Of a stretch of 64,000 nucleotides of DNA, positions 31,851 through 44,514 are shown piece after piece. The first letter of the stretch is position 1; every line of letters begins with the position of its first letter. The notes under the pieces are model-generated. The model was not told the DNA's origin, did no database searches, and was given only the letters and a program-made list of their open reading frames with translations. Source of the DNA: Panorpa germanica (Eukaryota; Arthropoda; Insecta; Mecoptera; Panorpidae); NCBI GenBank assembly GCA_963678705.1, contig OY783204.1:6889834-6953833 (forward strand), given 5' to 3'. Both the position numbers and the translations under genes were made by a program.

Positions 31851-32165
31851 ATATTCAAGATAGAACTCTGGCAAGTTTACAGGTTACCAATCTTACAGCT
31901 CATAAATTTCTGCTATATGTATTTATATATCAAAATATCAAATATTATTTACAGCTATTTCAAGGAACATTAAAATTTCAATATTATTCTGCCGTAACAG
32001 AATTAAATAAAATAAAAACTTATTATTCTTTGACTTGACTTGATTATTTTGACTACCAACAGCTACAAAACATTACCACAGCACTGACCTACTCAACAAA
32101 TAACTGACGTTAAAATGCATTTCACGTTATACAAATATGGTCGACCATTTCTAGCGCTATAACTA

Positions 32166-33468
32166 CACGGTGTCCAGAAAGGGTATCGGGTATTTGTTTT
32201 CGCGCCATTATCGAAACGGGGCGTCTAAAGGGTGCGGGGAGGGGTTCGTGGCGTCCGCCATTCTGTGGAGTTTTAGTCACGATGGAACAGTACTCGGGAA
32301 TGCATCGCGCATTTTGCGTACGAGCGTATTATCGTAATGGTGATTCAATAGTGACTGCTCAACGTCTCTATCGTGCGGAATATCGTACACGCCACGCGCC
32401 AAGTGACGATAGCATTAGGAAATGGATCAGGATGTTCGAGAATACAGGTGCGTCAGTTAAAATTCAAAACTCTGGTCGTCCTCGTTCAGTTCGCGATGAA
32501 AAAACAATTGAAGAAGTTGAGGCGTCGGTTCGTCAAAATCCGTCTGTATCCATCCGAAAGCGAAGCCAAGCGTTGAACATCAAAAAATCGTCTTTACATT
32601 ACATTTTAAAGAAAGACTTACATCTAAAAGCCTATAAAATTCAATTGGTTCACGAATTGAAGGATACGGACTATGCTAATCGACTGAATTTTGCGAACGA
32701 AGTGCTGCAGCGATTTGACAACTTTAACAACATACTGTTCAGTGACGAAGCAAATTTTCACCTGAATGGTCATGTTAATAAGCAGAATTGTCGGTACTGG
32801 GCAGTGGAGAATCCGAGACGAAAGCATGAACGACCCCTGCATAGCCCGAAGGTCGTTGTTTGGGCCGCTATGTATGCTAAAGGCATAATTGGTCCTTATT
32901 TTCATGAAGATCAACGAGGCCGAGCAATTAATGTGAATAGTGACCGGTATTGCGATATGTTGCGAAATTTTTTGGTCCCAGAGTTGCAGGAGTTTGCAGG
33001 TTTCAACTCAAGAACGTGGTTCCAGCAAGATGGGGCCACTTGCCATACCTCAAATAACTCAATGGAAGTTGTTAACGAGTTATTCCCTAATAAAGTCATT
33101 TCGCGAAGGGGTAACATCAACTGGCCTCCCAGAAGCCCCGACCTTAGCCCGCTTGACTATTTTGCATGGGGATACCTTAAAAGTAAGGTTTATTAAAACA
33201 ATCCGACGAATCGTACCCAGTTAAAGCAAAACATCAGGTCAGAAATGGCAGCAATATCGATAGCTATGTGTCAACGTGTTATCGCCAATCTTCGTTTCCG
33301 TTTAGAAGAGTGCCAGCAACGTAACGGTCATCATTTGGATAACGTCATCTTTTCCAAATAATTCTCCAATTCATATGCTAATAATAAACAATAAACTTTT
33401 TTATTGCATACAAATAATTTTTGTTTCATTGAACTTACAAATACCCGATACCCTTTTTGGACACCTTG
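32166..33468 (+). mobile_element. Mariner element, DD41D type
   Basis: A 1303-bp element is bounded by ~31-bp terminal inverted repeats (CACGGTGTCCAGAAAGGGTA at the left; CAAGGTGTCC with the same continuation at the right). It is flanked by TA (32164-32165, 33469-33470). The empty site is visible in the related repeat near 63168. It contains one transposase gene with a single stop. Confidence 0.9.
32282..33361 (+). pseudogene. Mariner transposase, DD41D (rosa-like), one internal stop
   Basis: The frame has 304 codons, then TAA (33194-33196). It continues open in the same frame to TAA 33359-33361, 359 codons in all, the usual mariner size. Residues 1-110 hold the paired helix-turn-helix domain (DSIRKWIRMFENTG; GRPRSVRDE linker). 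Catalytic residues are Asp in LFSDEANFHLNG, Asp in WFQQDGATCHTS, and the third Asp in SPDLSPLDYF. Forty-one residues separate the second and third, which matches the DD41D/rosa group. The stop falls shortly after the third Asp (after KSKVY) and would remove the last 55 residues. Everything else looks undamaged, so this is a recent copy. Confidence 0.85.
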
Positions 33469-33614
33469 TACAATTTAAATTTTTAATTGCTATATCTCCG
33501 TCAACATTTAGATATTTAATAAAATAGACACGTCAATTTTATTAACATCAATTTCAATCAACAATTGAAAAATCGACCACTAAAAATGAGGACAGAAGCC
33601 CATTGTATTTCCAC

Positions 33615-33995
33615 GGAAAAGGATAAAAAAACACCAGTTGTCTGCTATGTTAAGTATAGACTGATGTATAAACGTATGTCTGTGTTTATTTTGTAAACAA
33701 ATTTAAATTTTTCAAATTTATTTATTGTAATAGAACGAACTGTCAAATTTAATATCAAATATTATAATATTTTAAGCATATAAGGTGTGGAAATATTTAG
33801 ATCTTTGAAAAGAAACACATTACGATATTTTGAAAATGATTGACCAACATTATTGCAGTTAACATTTATAATATTGGTAAAGTTTAACATAAATATTGGA
33901 TTATTATTCAAATATTACTTAAATCCGCAATAGAAGTACAATTCCGGATTGGCTTGAACCCCAATTAGTCTGGATAATTGGAGTCCTACAGTACA
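33615..33995. repeat. Dispersed repeat with pogo/Tigger-like end, second copy
   Basis: Matches 24478-24775; ends with AGTCTGGATAATTGGAGTCC near 33968. It lies between the mariner-bearing repeat and the BEL gag relic. Confidence 0.45.
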
Positions 33996-34016
33996 AACAT
34001 TTTCTGTACGTGTACA

Positions 34017-35540
34017 ATGGCACTGGCTAAGAGATTAAAATTTCAAAGCGCATCCATAATGAAGAAACTGGACATTTATATTCAGTAATGTCAGTCATCT
34101 ATTTCATATGATCCAACCACATATCAGTTAAGCGAAGTCAAATTCCGCCATTCCTTAGTCACTCCTCTTTTAGCTCAATTTAAAGCCAACGCCTTAGAAA
34201 GACAATTCTTATACAATTCTGAAGACGACCCAGAAACAAGTCAGATAGATGCTGAGGTCAAAGAGTTTATAGTAAAATTTATTGTATTTATGGCGTTAAT
34301 GAACGAAGCTATTGAGTATTCAGAAGAGTCCAATGAAGAAAGTAATTTATCAACTTGTGGTGGACAAAATAATTTAGACAATTTATTCTAAACTAACATT
34401 AAAATCTTTAGTGGAGATATTGCCGAATGGTCGCAATTTAAGTCTTTGTTTACGTTGGTTAAATTGGTATATTCCAAAGAAAGCTATGACTGTTCCATTA
34501 AATTCTCTCACCTAATAGATTTATTAACGGATGATGCCCTAGATATTATCACGTCTTTAGAAGTAATGCCCGAAACTTCTATTAAATAAATATAATAAGA
34601 AGCCTCCGGTCATCCCTCATCATTTACAATCCTCATATTTGCTATCAGCCCCATTCACAACTATAGAATTAAACAACAACTTAAAAATCTTTACCATACC
34701 ATTCCAGCAACTTTCACCAATATTAAGCGAATCCCCACTATTTACGAATGACCTTAAAAATCATATTTTGCTTAAATATATTTTTGTTGATTACAACTTC
34801 AATAATCTATTTATATCTGACAAAGTTGCAATATTACAGAATCATATCAGTGCCAAAGCTAAATCAAAACTAAATATATTTAATACCTCGTACAATAAAA
34901 ATATCACATACTTTATGCGTATTGGTGAAACATTAATGTATTCACATTTTAATTTTAATGTAAAACACCTTATGGTTTTAGCTTATGATCATGCGTTAAC
35001 CAAAATGATTTAGAGTTCCGAATATAAAAGAATGTTTCATACACGCCCCCAGTGTTATTATTTTCCTTGTATGAAAACTTAATACTTTTCCTCACTACGA
35101 GATTACCTAATTTTAGTTATTTTTGGGAATCAATTATAAAAGGTTTTAAAACTCTTTTAAAAACGTTTGTAAGAAGTTCCAATAGCACATACAATGATGC
35201 TATTGTAGTACAAGTGAAAATGAAATTAAGTTCCAAACTTTTTATACTATGTCCAAAAGTCCTTCCAATTTTCAACCCATATATCCTGGTCACTATTTTA
35301 TTGAACTCTTTACCAACCATTACTCAGGATATTGACTTAAGTATTAGATATATGATCCAGCCAATTATAGTCTACAGAAGACTGCAGTGAAAAATCGTCC
35401 GCCCAGAGCTAGACTAAGAACTTCGTATATCATACGAAAATCTTGACTGGACCAGATCAACAGCAGCACAATTTTGTAATTTACCTTTACATGGATATTA
35501 AAAAATTTAGAAATTCCCATGGAATTCCAACCCGGGAGTT
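34017..35540 (+). pseudogene. BEL/Pao gag-pol relic
   Basis: From ATG 34017, Gag fragments run to 34590. They end in the BEL-type domain KIFSGDIAEWSQFKSLFTLV followed by FSHLIDLLTDDALDIITSL (DUF1759-like). Then 34630-35010 is an open stretch with no recognised motif. From 35060 the end of pol appears: FWESIIKGFKTLLKTFV, then a degenerate LCP-NP-PHFLIG-like region around 35255-35340, typical of BEL integrase. Protease, RT and RNase H are missing. Stops occur at 34086 and 34389 and elsewhere. Confidence 0.6.
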
Positions 35541-35642
35541 ATGGTAAAGCAAAATCCCCCTTTAATTTAATATATTTTTCTATTTTTTAGTTTAACAGGA
35601 ATATTATGTTATTTTCAAATATTTGATTATATCTTTTTCTAT

Positions 35643-36474
35643 TGTTATGAATATTTGGTTCAATTACTTCTTTGTTGTCTCATATTCAAGGATTGAACGT
35701 ATTGTTGCTGGTAACATCACTCTTAATACGGCTCTCAAACCAGCAACAGCCAAAACAACAAAATAAGAGCAACCTCAAATAAGTTAAGAATAATTACCTT
35801 TTGTATCATATATGTGGGATATAATTTAGGATTAGACATAATTAGTTTGTAAGAAATAATAATTATAAAGAACTCTATAAAATAGGTTAAGAACTTTGCT
35901 AATATTAAGAGATATTTAAATGTTACTAGCGCTGTTTTGAAACGACTTGTGGACCCCTCTAACTTACTATGATATGCTGACGATGCATGGTTAGTGCGGC
36001 AGATGATTGTTAAAATGGCTGATACGTAGATATACATAGTTTGTATGGCGGTCATTGGAAAATTCAGGAAATGTTGTATTAACTAGTTGTTAATAGCATT
36101 GAGAATTATAATCCGTTTAACAATATTGCTAGTTGTAATATTTGTTGTTGTTCAGACGTAAATAGTGTAGTTTGTGCATAAAAGTATAGTGTTAAATGTT
36201 AGGTTGTGTTTATCATTATAAAACGTTGTGAATGTAAACTATGTACTATTTATGCTACGCATTACTTTGTGATATGCAATCATTGAAAGGTCTTCAAACC
36301 TAAGCATTGCATATAATCTAGTGATAATATTATTGTGAACTATTTTTGATATATTAACATTTTTGTAATATAATTGTTTTTCTATGAGAACTATTATTAA
36401 ACAAAAGTTATGTGTTAACTATTCTTTAATAAACTATATTGTAAATGGGGGATCAAGTCGGGATTTATGTAACA
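35643..36474 (+). repeat. Possible BEL/Pao 3' LTR
   Basis: Downstream of the BEL pol relic, a stretch starts TGTTATGAATATTTGG and ends TTATGTAACA, giving inverted TGTTA/TAACA termini 832 bp apart. No second LTR is present in the window, so the limits are inferred only from these termini and position. Confidence 0.4.
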
Positions 36475-36715
36475 TCAAAACTGCTAAAACCACAGCTGGT
36501 AATCTAGCTAACACCCACTAAGGTGTAAGGTAGACCCACACTTGGAAACGTCAACCAGGATAGGTTTATTTTCAACCACATATATGTATTCTGTTATTTT
36601 AATTGTGAGTAATGTAAGTGTGTAAAAATATAACCAGAGCCCTTTCACTTACTAAAACCAAACCCAACCAAATTCAGAAAAGGTATTTCCTTAAACTAAA
36701 CATTTACTACAAAAC

Positions 36716-37620
36716 AATGCGTCTTCCACCTTATCACTGCAATTTCAATGCTATTGACTTAGTACAGGCCAAATGTAAAGAATTTTATATCAAAAACATT
36801 GACACAGATAAACTGAAAAATGAAAATGTTTTATCCATGTGGCGAGAATCGTTAAACAGTGTGGATGTACAAATTGCATAAAGACTGTGGAAAACAAGAT
36901 GTTGCAATGCGGAGATAATATAAAGAAGCACGACCGAAGATTTTTTTCTTATACAGATAGGAGATCCTGGCAATGATAGTGATAGTAATTAAAGAGGACT
37001 TATTAGTAATTGTTATTTTACACCGTTCTAGCACTGACGACTTCTTAGAAAGTTTACAGTATCTATAGTGCCGTCACCTCACACATGTGGAACACACCGC
37101 TGCTTCCTAAGTTTTATTATTATAAGTGCATAATCAATTTAATTGTGATAACAATCTACTAAGGGACTAAATACGAAGACACAGCAGTCTTACGTCAAGC
37201 ATAATGGCTCTGAGCTATTGTGCCATTATTAATAGTTGTGCATATTATATTATAAACAATTATATAAAGAAACATAAATAAAGAATTAACTTTTAACTCA
37301 GTTATTTGTTATTTACAAAAATAACATGCATTGCAAATATTTCAATATGTATAAATATTAATTAATAAATAAGAAGTGCATGACAACTAAATCTTTAATA
37401 AGTTAATTTAGTAGAAAATAGTTATTTTCAATATAAAGTAATTTCTAAACATACTCGTACATATAGTTTATTTTAAATTATTTAACAATAGCTCTCATAG
37501 ATGACGCTGTTATAAAATATATTTTACTGTATAATAAGAGAAATACGTTCATCAAATTTTAGTTCAGGCATTTCCTAGCCATACGTCACTGCCGATCTAT
37601 CGTAACTTTGACTATATTTA
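36716..37620 (+). pseudogene. DDE transposase relic, copy R
   Basis: From MRLPPYHCNFNAIDL the third catalytic region of the same transposase reads to 36881 with only minor damage; upstream parts are absent. The tail to 37620 matches the reverse complement of 25936-26806, with identical stretches long enough to give identical 60-codon frames. It is a truncated member of the family at 24.9-27.0 kb. Confidence 0.6.
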
Positions 37621-37769
37621 GTATTATTATACAGCTTTCATAGGGTACAATTTAATTAATAAAAATAGTTCTCATTAATTTCTTTTCGCTTTGTTTTGTC
37701 TCTGACAGTAATCTACTATTTATGCTACTGAGGACCATCACTTCTGTATGATCTTTCATTATTATTGAC

Positions 37770-39085
37770 TAATAGGCCATCCATAGGTCATCTTCCACAT
37801 TGCTCCGGCACATCTTGTACTTTGTTGTCAATGCAAAGATTATGCAAAATACAGCATGTATTTATTATTTTTGATGCTGTTTCTGGACAATAGTGTAGTG
37901 CTCGGTATTTCAAACAGCATCCTAAGCGCATCTTCAATATTCCATTTACTTGTTCGATAATACTGCGTGTAGATGAATGCTTAGCATTATATCGGGCTTC
38001 AGGAGAATTTGGTTCAGCAACTTGAAGCGGCGTGTACATCCACGGTCGAAGCGCATTCAAGAATCACCTGAAACAAATGTTATTTAATAACTAATTATTC
38101 ATTATTAATATATTTATTATTTACTATCACAGTACCTAGTAAATAGTAGCAGTTGAGTTTACTTTGATGTAGCTGTTTCATCAGGGATTGCTCACTGCAG
38201 TTATTCCAGATATGCGAATCATGTGTACGCCAGGAAATTTTGCGTTAACACTAATAATTCTCTTGTTTGCATCACAAATAATTGAATTACTGTAAAGCAT
38301 TGTTTTATACCCATTGCACATTGATTGAATGATTTCCTATTCTATTGACAAACATATACTCTGGACATACTGGATCATTTGATGGTGGAGGAAATATGGC
38401 TACATGAGTGCAATCAATGCAGCCCATAACTCCAGGGAAACCATATTTCTCGTAAAATGTGTTAAATGGTATTTGAACAATATGCTTCATTATATTAAAA
38501 TACTAAATAACTAATTAAGCTATAATATTAAACTAACTTACTCAAACCGGTTTTTATTAAATTTTTCTATTGTATTTCGAAACTGGATATACTCTTCCAA
38601 CATTCCGCTTTCATGTACTGCATTGACTACTTCATTAAGGCTTACCGACGGTTGACTAATTGTAATGAACCTAATTTCCCCAATATCTTGTTGATAACTT
38701 CCGGAGGCAAAGAACCGTAATGCAGCTAATATCTTTTATAGAATAATTATGATTAATAAAGTAGAGAGTAGTTTGTATATTTGTTTGTAAGAATATATTT
38801 TACCTTTTAATAAAGAAGATCTTTTGTTTTATGTGCGGTATTAGTTTATTACTCAGGTCTTCTACAATACTTTTGGTTAGACGGAACAGTTTAACAAATT
38901 TCCTCTCCGTCAACTCAAAAGCATCTCTGTAATCATTATATTTTCTAACCTGCATATCATCATCAATCGTATCCCATTCTGCTTCTCTATAGAAGCAACA
39001 CCGTTCAATGCCATATTCATTGGATTTGCCATTTTATTGTGATTATTTACAAAAGTTTTATGAAATTGTATTATGTAGCAAATCA
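37770..39085 (-). pseudogene. PIF/Harbinger transposase relic
   Basis: In order on the minus strand: the start near 39070 (MANPMNMALNG), then DAFELTERKFVKLFRLTKSI near 38920, a helix-turn-helix-like QQDIGEIRFITISQPSVSLS near 38690-38620, and the catalytic [19 protein letters not shown] near 38440-38390 (first Asp). SINVQ follows near 38320, and the last domain is STRSIIEQVNGILKMRLGCC near 37970 with NTCCILHNLC near 37840. The region containing the second Asp is disrupted, with stops around 38200. It corresponds to HARBI1-like transposases of DDE_Tnp_4 type. Confidence 0.75.
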
Positions 39086-39389
39086 CAAAGTAGGGTAATG
39101 TCACTACTGACGTTTATAATACATATTTAGGTTATGTTTAAAACATATTCTGGTGGGAAATAGTCCTAGCCAATCAGAATCACTCAAATTTATTGTTCGA
39201 ATGACATTCGTTTGATAAGTAGCAACCGAGCAAATATTCACTTTTTTGTATAATCACATAATCCGATATTATTCGAATAATTTTCAAGAACACCATTTAT
39301 GACAACATCGAATGATTTTTGCGGAAAAGTGAACGATATTCGATTCGATCAAATTCAGGAATAGAGTTTAATCAAATTGATCAGCTAAC

Positions 39390-39565
39390 GGTATATATTA
39401 GTTATATCTACTTTCATTGTAGTGCGTTCCAAAGGCCAATACAGTTGATATTTGGAGTCGCCAGAACTCACTGTGCATTATGCACGTTATTATAAAATTA
39501 AATAAAAAGGAATTGACAATTTAAATAATAAACTTTAAATGTCGTTTCTTTAATTTCAGATAGGA
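39390..39565 (+). repeat. Inverted repeat arm, partner at 46213-46400
   Basis: Sequence including AAAAGGAATTGACAATTTAA and AAACTTTAAATGTCGTTT recurs as reverse complement at 46213-46400. The arms enclose about 6.6 kb containing the hAT and long-TIR relics and may be ends of a larger composite element. Confidence 0.5.
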
Positions 39566-39879
39566 TATGAATTCAGATAGTATGATTTTAGTTAAACAGT
39601 GTAACTATTACAATTTGTATATAAATTACGAAAATAAAAGTCTTTGATTTCAGAAGCAACGCTTCTTGATTAGCAAGATTATATAGCTTTGATTAAAAAT
39701 TTACAATTCCTTATTCCAAGTTCTTATATATATTATAACTTTGCAAACATTATAATGGTAGACTAGTCGCTAAAAAAAATTTATATTATTAAATTATATA
39801 AATTATAATTTTTTGCAGCTCTGCAGTACATTGTGCTTATCCTGAACGTTATTGGCACTGGTGACACTGTGCTTTCGCG

Positions 39880-40180
39880 TCCCAGCACATCAGGCTTTTA
39901 ACAATTCATTTTCGTAATAAATATTTCACTGTAAACTACTCACTATTCTATCGTTACCATTCCCGTACTTTTAATTTATTTCCTCTGCACCGCCGCCCCT
40001 TTTCCAGAATTCTTTGCAGTATTCTTATCTCCTAGAGCCCCTGTTCTCCATCGTCCATATCCCGAGCACCATCACATCTTACCCACCCTCTTCAGCACTT
40101 CTAATTCTATACTGCGCTTCGATATTCCAGCATTTCATTTTCGTAATTGGTATTTTGCTGTAAGTTTACATACTAAATTT
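39880..40180. repeat. Two copies of a short dispersed repeat
   Basis: CAATTCATTTTCGTAATAAA near 39902 and GCATTTCATTTTCGTAATTG near 40132 begin similar ~45-bp segments. A third copy lies near 56892. Sequence between copies is C-rich. It may be part of a larger unrecognised repeat. Confidence 0.4.
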
Positions 40181-41690
40181 CATTTTTATATCTAAATTCT
40201 CAAATTTTAAGCGCAGTGATATATTTTGGTCGTAACCAAAATCTAAATTATATCTTCTATACCTCTACTGCTTGTGTATATTTTTTCATAAAACATTCCG
40301 ACGCTAAATACCTGTAAATAAACAATATGTAAAGTACTCTAACAAAATAAAGTAAGTTATGCTATATATCGACGGGCTTATATTATCTAAATATTCTATG
40401 TAATACACCTTAACACTAGGAGCTTAATCTAACCATAATTATTTTTTTATAACCAAGGTGATTCTTCGAGATATTTGAGGTGGCCTCATATAAGAGATAA
40501 TTCTAATCAAATTTTTTTTTTATTTTTTTATTTTTTTTTTATTTTTTGACTGGTTTTGTTTTTAGTGTTTTTCTGTGTGTCCTATAAAAATTATAAACAC
40601 GATAAACAACAACTGACAAGCGCAAATGTTCACAAAAAATAAAACTGCGTGTTCAAACCAAGCAGACTAAAAAACAACAACAAACGTGTTTTCCTTTGAT
40701 CTTACCGACTGCAGATGAGAATGTGTTTTGTTTACTAAAACAGCAACAAAAGATAAAAATGTTTTAAGAACTGTCTCTTTGATGTAAACATTGGTGTTTT
40801 TGGTCAGAAGAACAAGATTTTGTTCATGTCTTATTGAACTGTCTCTCTGGTGTGAAACCAGCATTATATATGTAGTAAACAGTTAAGCTGTCTTTAGTAA
40901 GTAATACAACCTAAAGAAACAATAAGCAATATTGTCATTGAAGATAACAACAAAGAAACCGAAAATCAGAGAAATGATTCCAAGACAAACGACCCATTGA
41001 ATATAGATTCTTTAATGAGTAACGATACGACAACAAAGAACATAATACCTAAGATATACTTATGAAGCGTAAAAGATAGTCGGAGAACCATGACTGGTTG
41101 TGAGATGCGCTTCACGCCTAAAATAGGCAACTATATTAACAGATAAATGTTTTGTCGAACGACTCAGATTCATTCCCTGACGGGACGGGATACCGGCCTG
41201 GTCCCTGGGTAATTTAATATTCATCAGATCGCCTGGAGATTAAACAATACATACACAATATAAATATAATATATAACAATATGAATAACTTGAATAATAG
41301 TTATTAATATGCTACTAAATGATTGATAACATGAATAACAATTTCACATGATTACATGTTGCAAATTTAAGCTAACACTATTTTATAATTCACTATGAAT
41401 ATGGGGGTGGGGGAAACATTAAATATCTATAATATTTTCAGGACAAACAACAATTTTAGGTGTGAGGAGACAGAGAATATTTATATATATATTTATTAGC
41501 CTTGCCGGCTAATTGTAAAACCTATTAACAAACATTTAGAAAAAGCGAATGGCCAGATTATACATATTAATAAATCTTTTCGATTACTCTTGCACTAAAA
41601 ATATGCACTATTATTTTCATCATTTCCAAGTTTTTGGCACAACTTTTCAAATGTTTTACTACGCACTGATTCTTGATTTATAGGATGAAC
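40181..41690. other. Unassigned AT-rich sequence
   Basis: It contains a T-rich tract (40510-40545), two copies of AACTGTCTCT(T/C)TG(A/G)TGT near 40770 and 40835, and a short translatable stretch near 40945-41060 (DNNKETENQRNDSKTNDPL). No gene was recognised. Confidence 0.35.
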
Positions 41691-42900
41691 TAGGACTTCA
41701 CACGAGCACGAAACTTTTCTCGTCCCGTCTTGCGTCTCTTCTCGTAAAAGCAAGACGAGACGAAACGAGACATTTCTGAGAACTATAGAGACGGAACCGA
41801 GACCACATACGGCGAGACCCGAGAGTCTCGATTTTGATCTCAACGTTATTTCAAAAAAAGTATTGCGATAAAAATAAACTAAGAGTAATATAAACGTTCC
41901 ATCTTCTTTTATTACAAAAAAGGTTAGGTCGTAAAGGTCGTAAAATGAAATATAAAATCTGGTAAACAAACATCTGTTAAATATTTTATTTTATAATTTT
42001 GTCTTTTACAACATTTTGTAGCCGAACGGAAACGAATATTTTAAGGCAAATAAATGTGAATATAATTTTTTATAATGCGATTGTTTGAAGACATTTTGCC
42101 GCAAAAATGTTCTTGAATGTAGGTGTTAGTAGTGTCAACCTTAAAAAAAGGCCGAGATTAGGTGAAAGTGATAATGCATTAAGTGAAATTGAACCAGAAA
42201 AAGAATTCTTCAAAGTTTACATTTTTTTTTAAATTTGATACAATTAATAGTGAGAAAAATAGCGTTATGCTTAGTGTGTGAAAAATTAGGAATAAAAAAA
42301 ACAATAAGCCGAAAAGACAATAGTACTACAGGTATGAAAAAACATTTATTAAGTACTCATCCAAAGGCCTACGAAGAAGTGTATGGGACATCAACTTCGA
42401 TTCAAAAGTCAGTCCCATCCGCTCAAAAAAAATTTGACTGACATGTTTGCTGAACAGGTAATTTTTTAATCGTATTCAAACGTATTTTTTATCAGGGTGT
42501 AAAGAAAATTAAAAAATGCCATTATGCTGTAGAAAAAAATATCAAGAAAGGGATACCACAGAGTTTTTTTGATGATGACAACACTCAAAAACATTTTCAT
42601 CGTTTAAATCCCAACATCGATGTCCCACTATTCTTTCATAGTGTAATATATGGTGGTGTAAATAAGTGGAGCCTAAAAAGTAAAATTATTATTATATACA
42701 TACCTTTGTCAAAAATATTGTATTTTTTTATATAATAATGATTATAATTATAATTTTTAGAAACTACTAACGCATTTATTAATTTTAATAGAATGTATTA
42801 CATTGTTTAGGACTATCTTAGGAGTAAGTTCTCACAATACCGAGATGTGACGAGACGAGACGAAACGAGATAAACGATGAAAATGATGACGTAAGAAAAC
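41690..42900 (+). pseudogene. hAT element relic with BED finger
   Basis: Both sides carry GACGAGACGAAACGAGA (41752 and 42852). Between them, 42196-42441 encodes a BED-type zinc finger: C-x2-C in ALCLVCEKLG, then STTGMKKHLLSTHP with the two His. BED fingers are the amino-terminal DNA-binding domain of many hAT transposases. The catalytic part is missing except for short scraps around 42500-42640. Confidence 0.5.
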
Positions 42901-43741
42901 TGCGGCTATACATTTTTACAAATAAATTTGAGTATATGTTTAAAACCAAATACTGTAAAAACGTACAGTACAATGCCTTGTGAACCCAGCATAACTCTTT
43001 CTTACGTACAGCACTCTAAATATATGTGTACATATAAATATGTGCGTAGATTTGATAATTTCAAATACAAAATTATTATCTATTATGCCTATATCTATAC
43101 TACCTATTTTCTATTATGTTTCTAAATACATCTAAATTCTAAAGCATTTTATTATTTATTTGAAAAACTTTTACAAACAAACCTGTTTCTTATTTTGAAA
43201 ATGCTAAATACTTTTTCATTTTTCCTACGTCATAGTGGTAATTCGTAAAAATTATTTTATGAATATTAACTTAAAAACCCACCAACATTAGCACCATAAG
43301 CAACATTATTTGACCAATTTTTTTCATAATCGCATAAATTTTGAATATTAAAAAAATATATATACGAGTATTTTTAACCCGGTAAAAATAAACATTCTAA
43401 TTAGCTATAATTCGCATAGAGCTGAAAGTTGGTACAGACCCTTGGGTACATTATTACAAATAAAATACTAAAAGTCCTCACCGATCGCACATCTGCAAAA
43501 GAAGAGTTATTCAAAGTTAAAGCTCAACAAAAATGGTTTTTCCAATTTTTACGGTAAACGGTAAGTTTTATCATAAAAATAGATTCGGCAAAAGTTGTAG
43601 ATTATGAAATTATCTATAAAAATTGTTGTTATACTTTTTTTCTAACAATCTTCATTCCTGAGATATTGCGATTCTAAATCACCGAAAACAATAATATATA
43701 CGCTGAAACGCGTATACACACAATCGAATGTTTAATATAGG

Positions 43742-44326
43742 TTGTGTGGGATCAAGAAGGAACGTTCAACATTATTTTTAATAAATGCGTTTTGTATGTA
43801 CATAGATATTTCTAGAGTAGAATACTATAGAGCGTCTATAGTATTTGAAGATTATACTGATTATAAGAAAAATATTAAAGCTGCAGAACAGCGTCGTCGA
43901 ACCACAAAAACATCTTCATCTTTTGATATCGTATTTGATCAATTTTGATCAATTTAAAACAGTTCCAACAAACCAACATCAATTTCTTGCAAATATTCAC
44001 AACAACGCTTCATTTTAACAGATGCAAATATTTTAGTGAAACAAGCTGACAATGACGCTGATGTCCTCATAATTGAAACAGCCATAGAACAATTCAATTC
44101 GACAAATGCAAATATCATTGTCGGTGAAGATGTTGACTTATCAGTACTACTGACTGCAAGAACTCGAATTGATAAAATTAATAATTCTTTGAAACCGTCA
44201 AAGGAAAGCTCAACAGCTGATGTATCTTTTTCATATGTTTCATATATGCATGTGTTGAAGTGGCATTTGACGATTATCAGTCAGAATAACATGTTCCCGA
44301 AACAAACAATAATTCGTGCTATTTAA
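43742..44326 (+). pseudogene. PIN/FEN-like protein fragment of long-TIR element
   Basis: The first part (43742-43948) reads YYRASIVFEDYTDYKKNIKA then a basic RRRTTKTSSSFDIVFDQF. After a frame break, the second (44036-44326) reads KQADNDADVLIIETAIEQF and IIVGEDVDLSVLLTARTRI. The spaced acidic motifs DADVLI and GEDVDLSVLL are reminiscent of PIN/FEN-type nuclease folds. I recall similar sequences in repeated insect proteins of unknown function. It has no known transposase DDE signature. A frameshift near 43950-44030 makes it non-functional here. Confidence 0.45.
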
Positions 44327-44514
44327 ATTATTTCAATAGTACCATCTTTTAATTATTACAATATTTTTTAATAAAACTTAGTTACAATAAATCATGGCTA
44401 TGTCTACCGGGGACGACACCTTAAAAAAATGCTCCGAATACACTACTTCACACGTGGTGCGGAAATGTGTGCATATTATGTAATACGACTTCTTCAACAT
44501 TTAGAATCACAATA

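Larger units (their letters stand above)
31540..33605 (+). repeat. Dispersed repeat copy 1, with two nested insertions
   Basis: Sequence at 31547-31580, 31990-32163 and 33471-33605 matches, in reverse orientation, the continuous stretch at 63012-63420. Shared landmarks include GCATGTGACATCACA, TAACTGACGTTAAAATGCAT and AACATTTAGATATTTAATAAA (in part). The copy is interrupted by a solo LTR (31627-31850) and by a mariner (32166-33468), both absent from the 63-kb copy. The element type is unknown. Confidence 0.6.
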
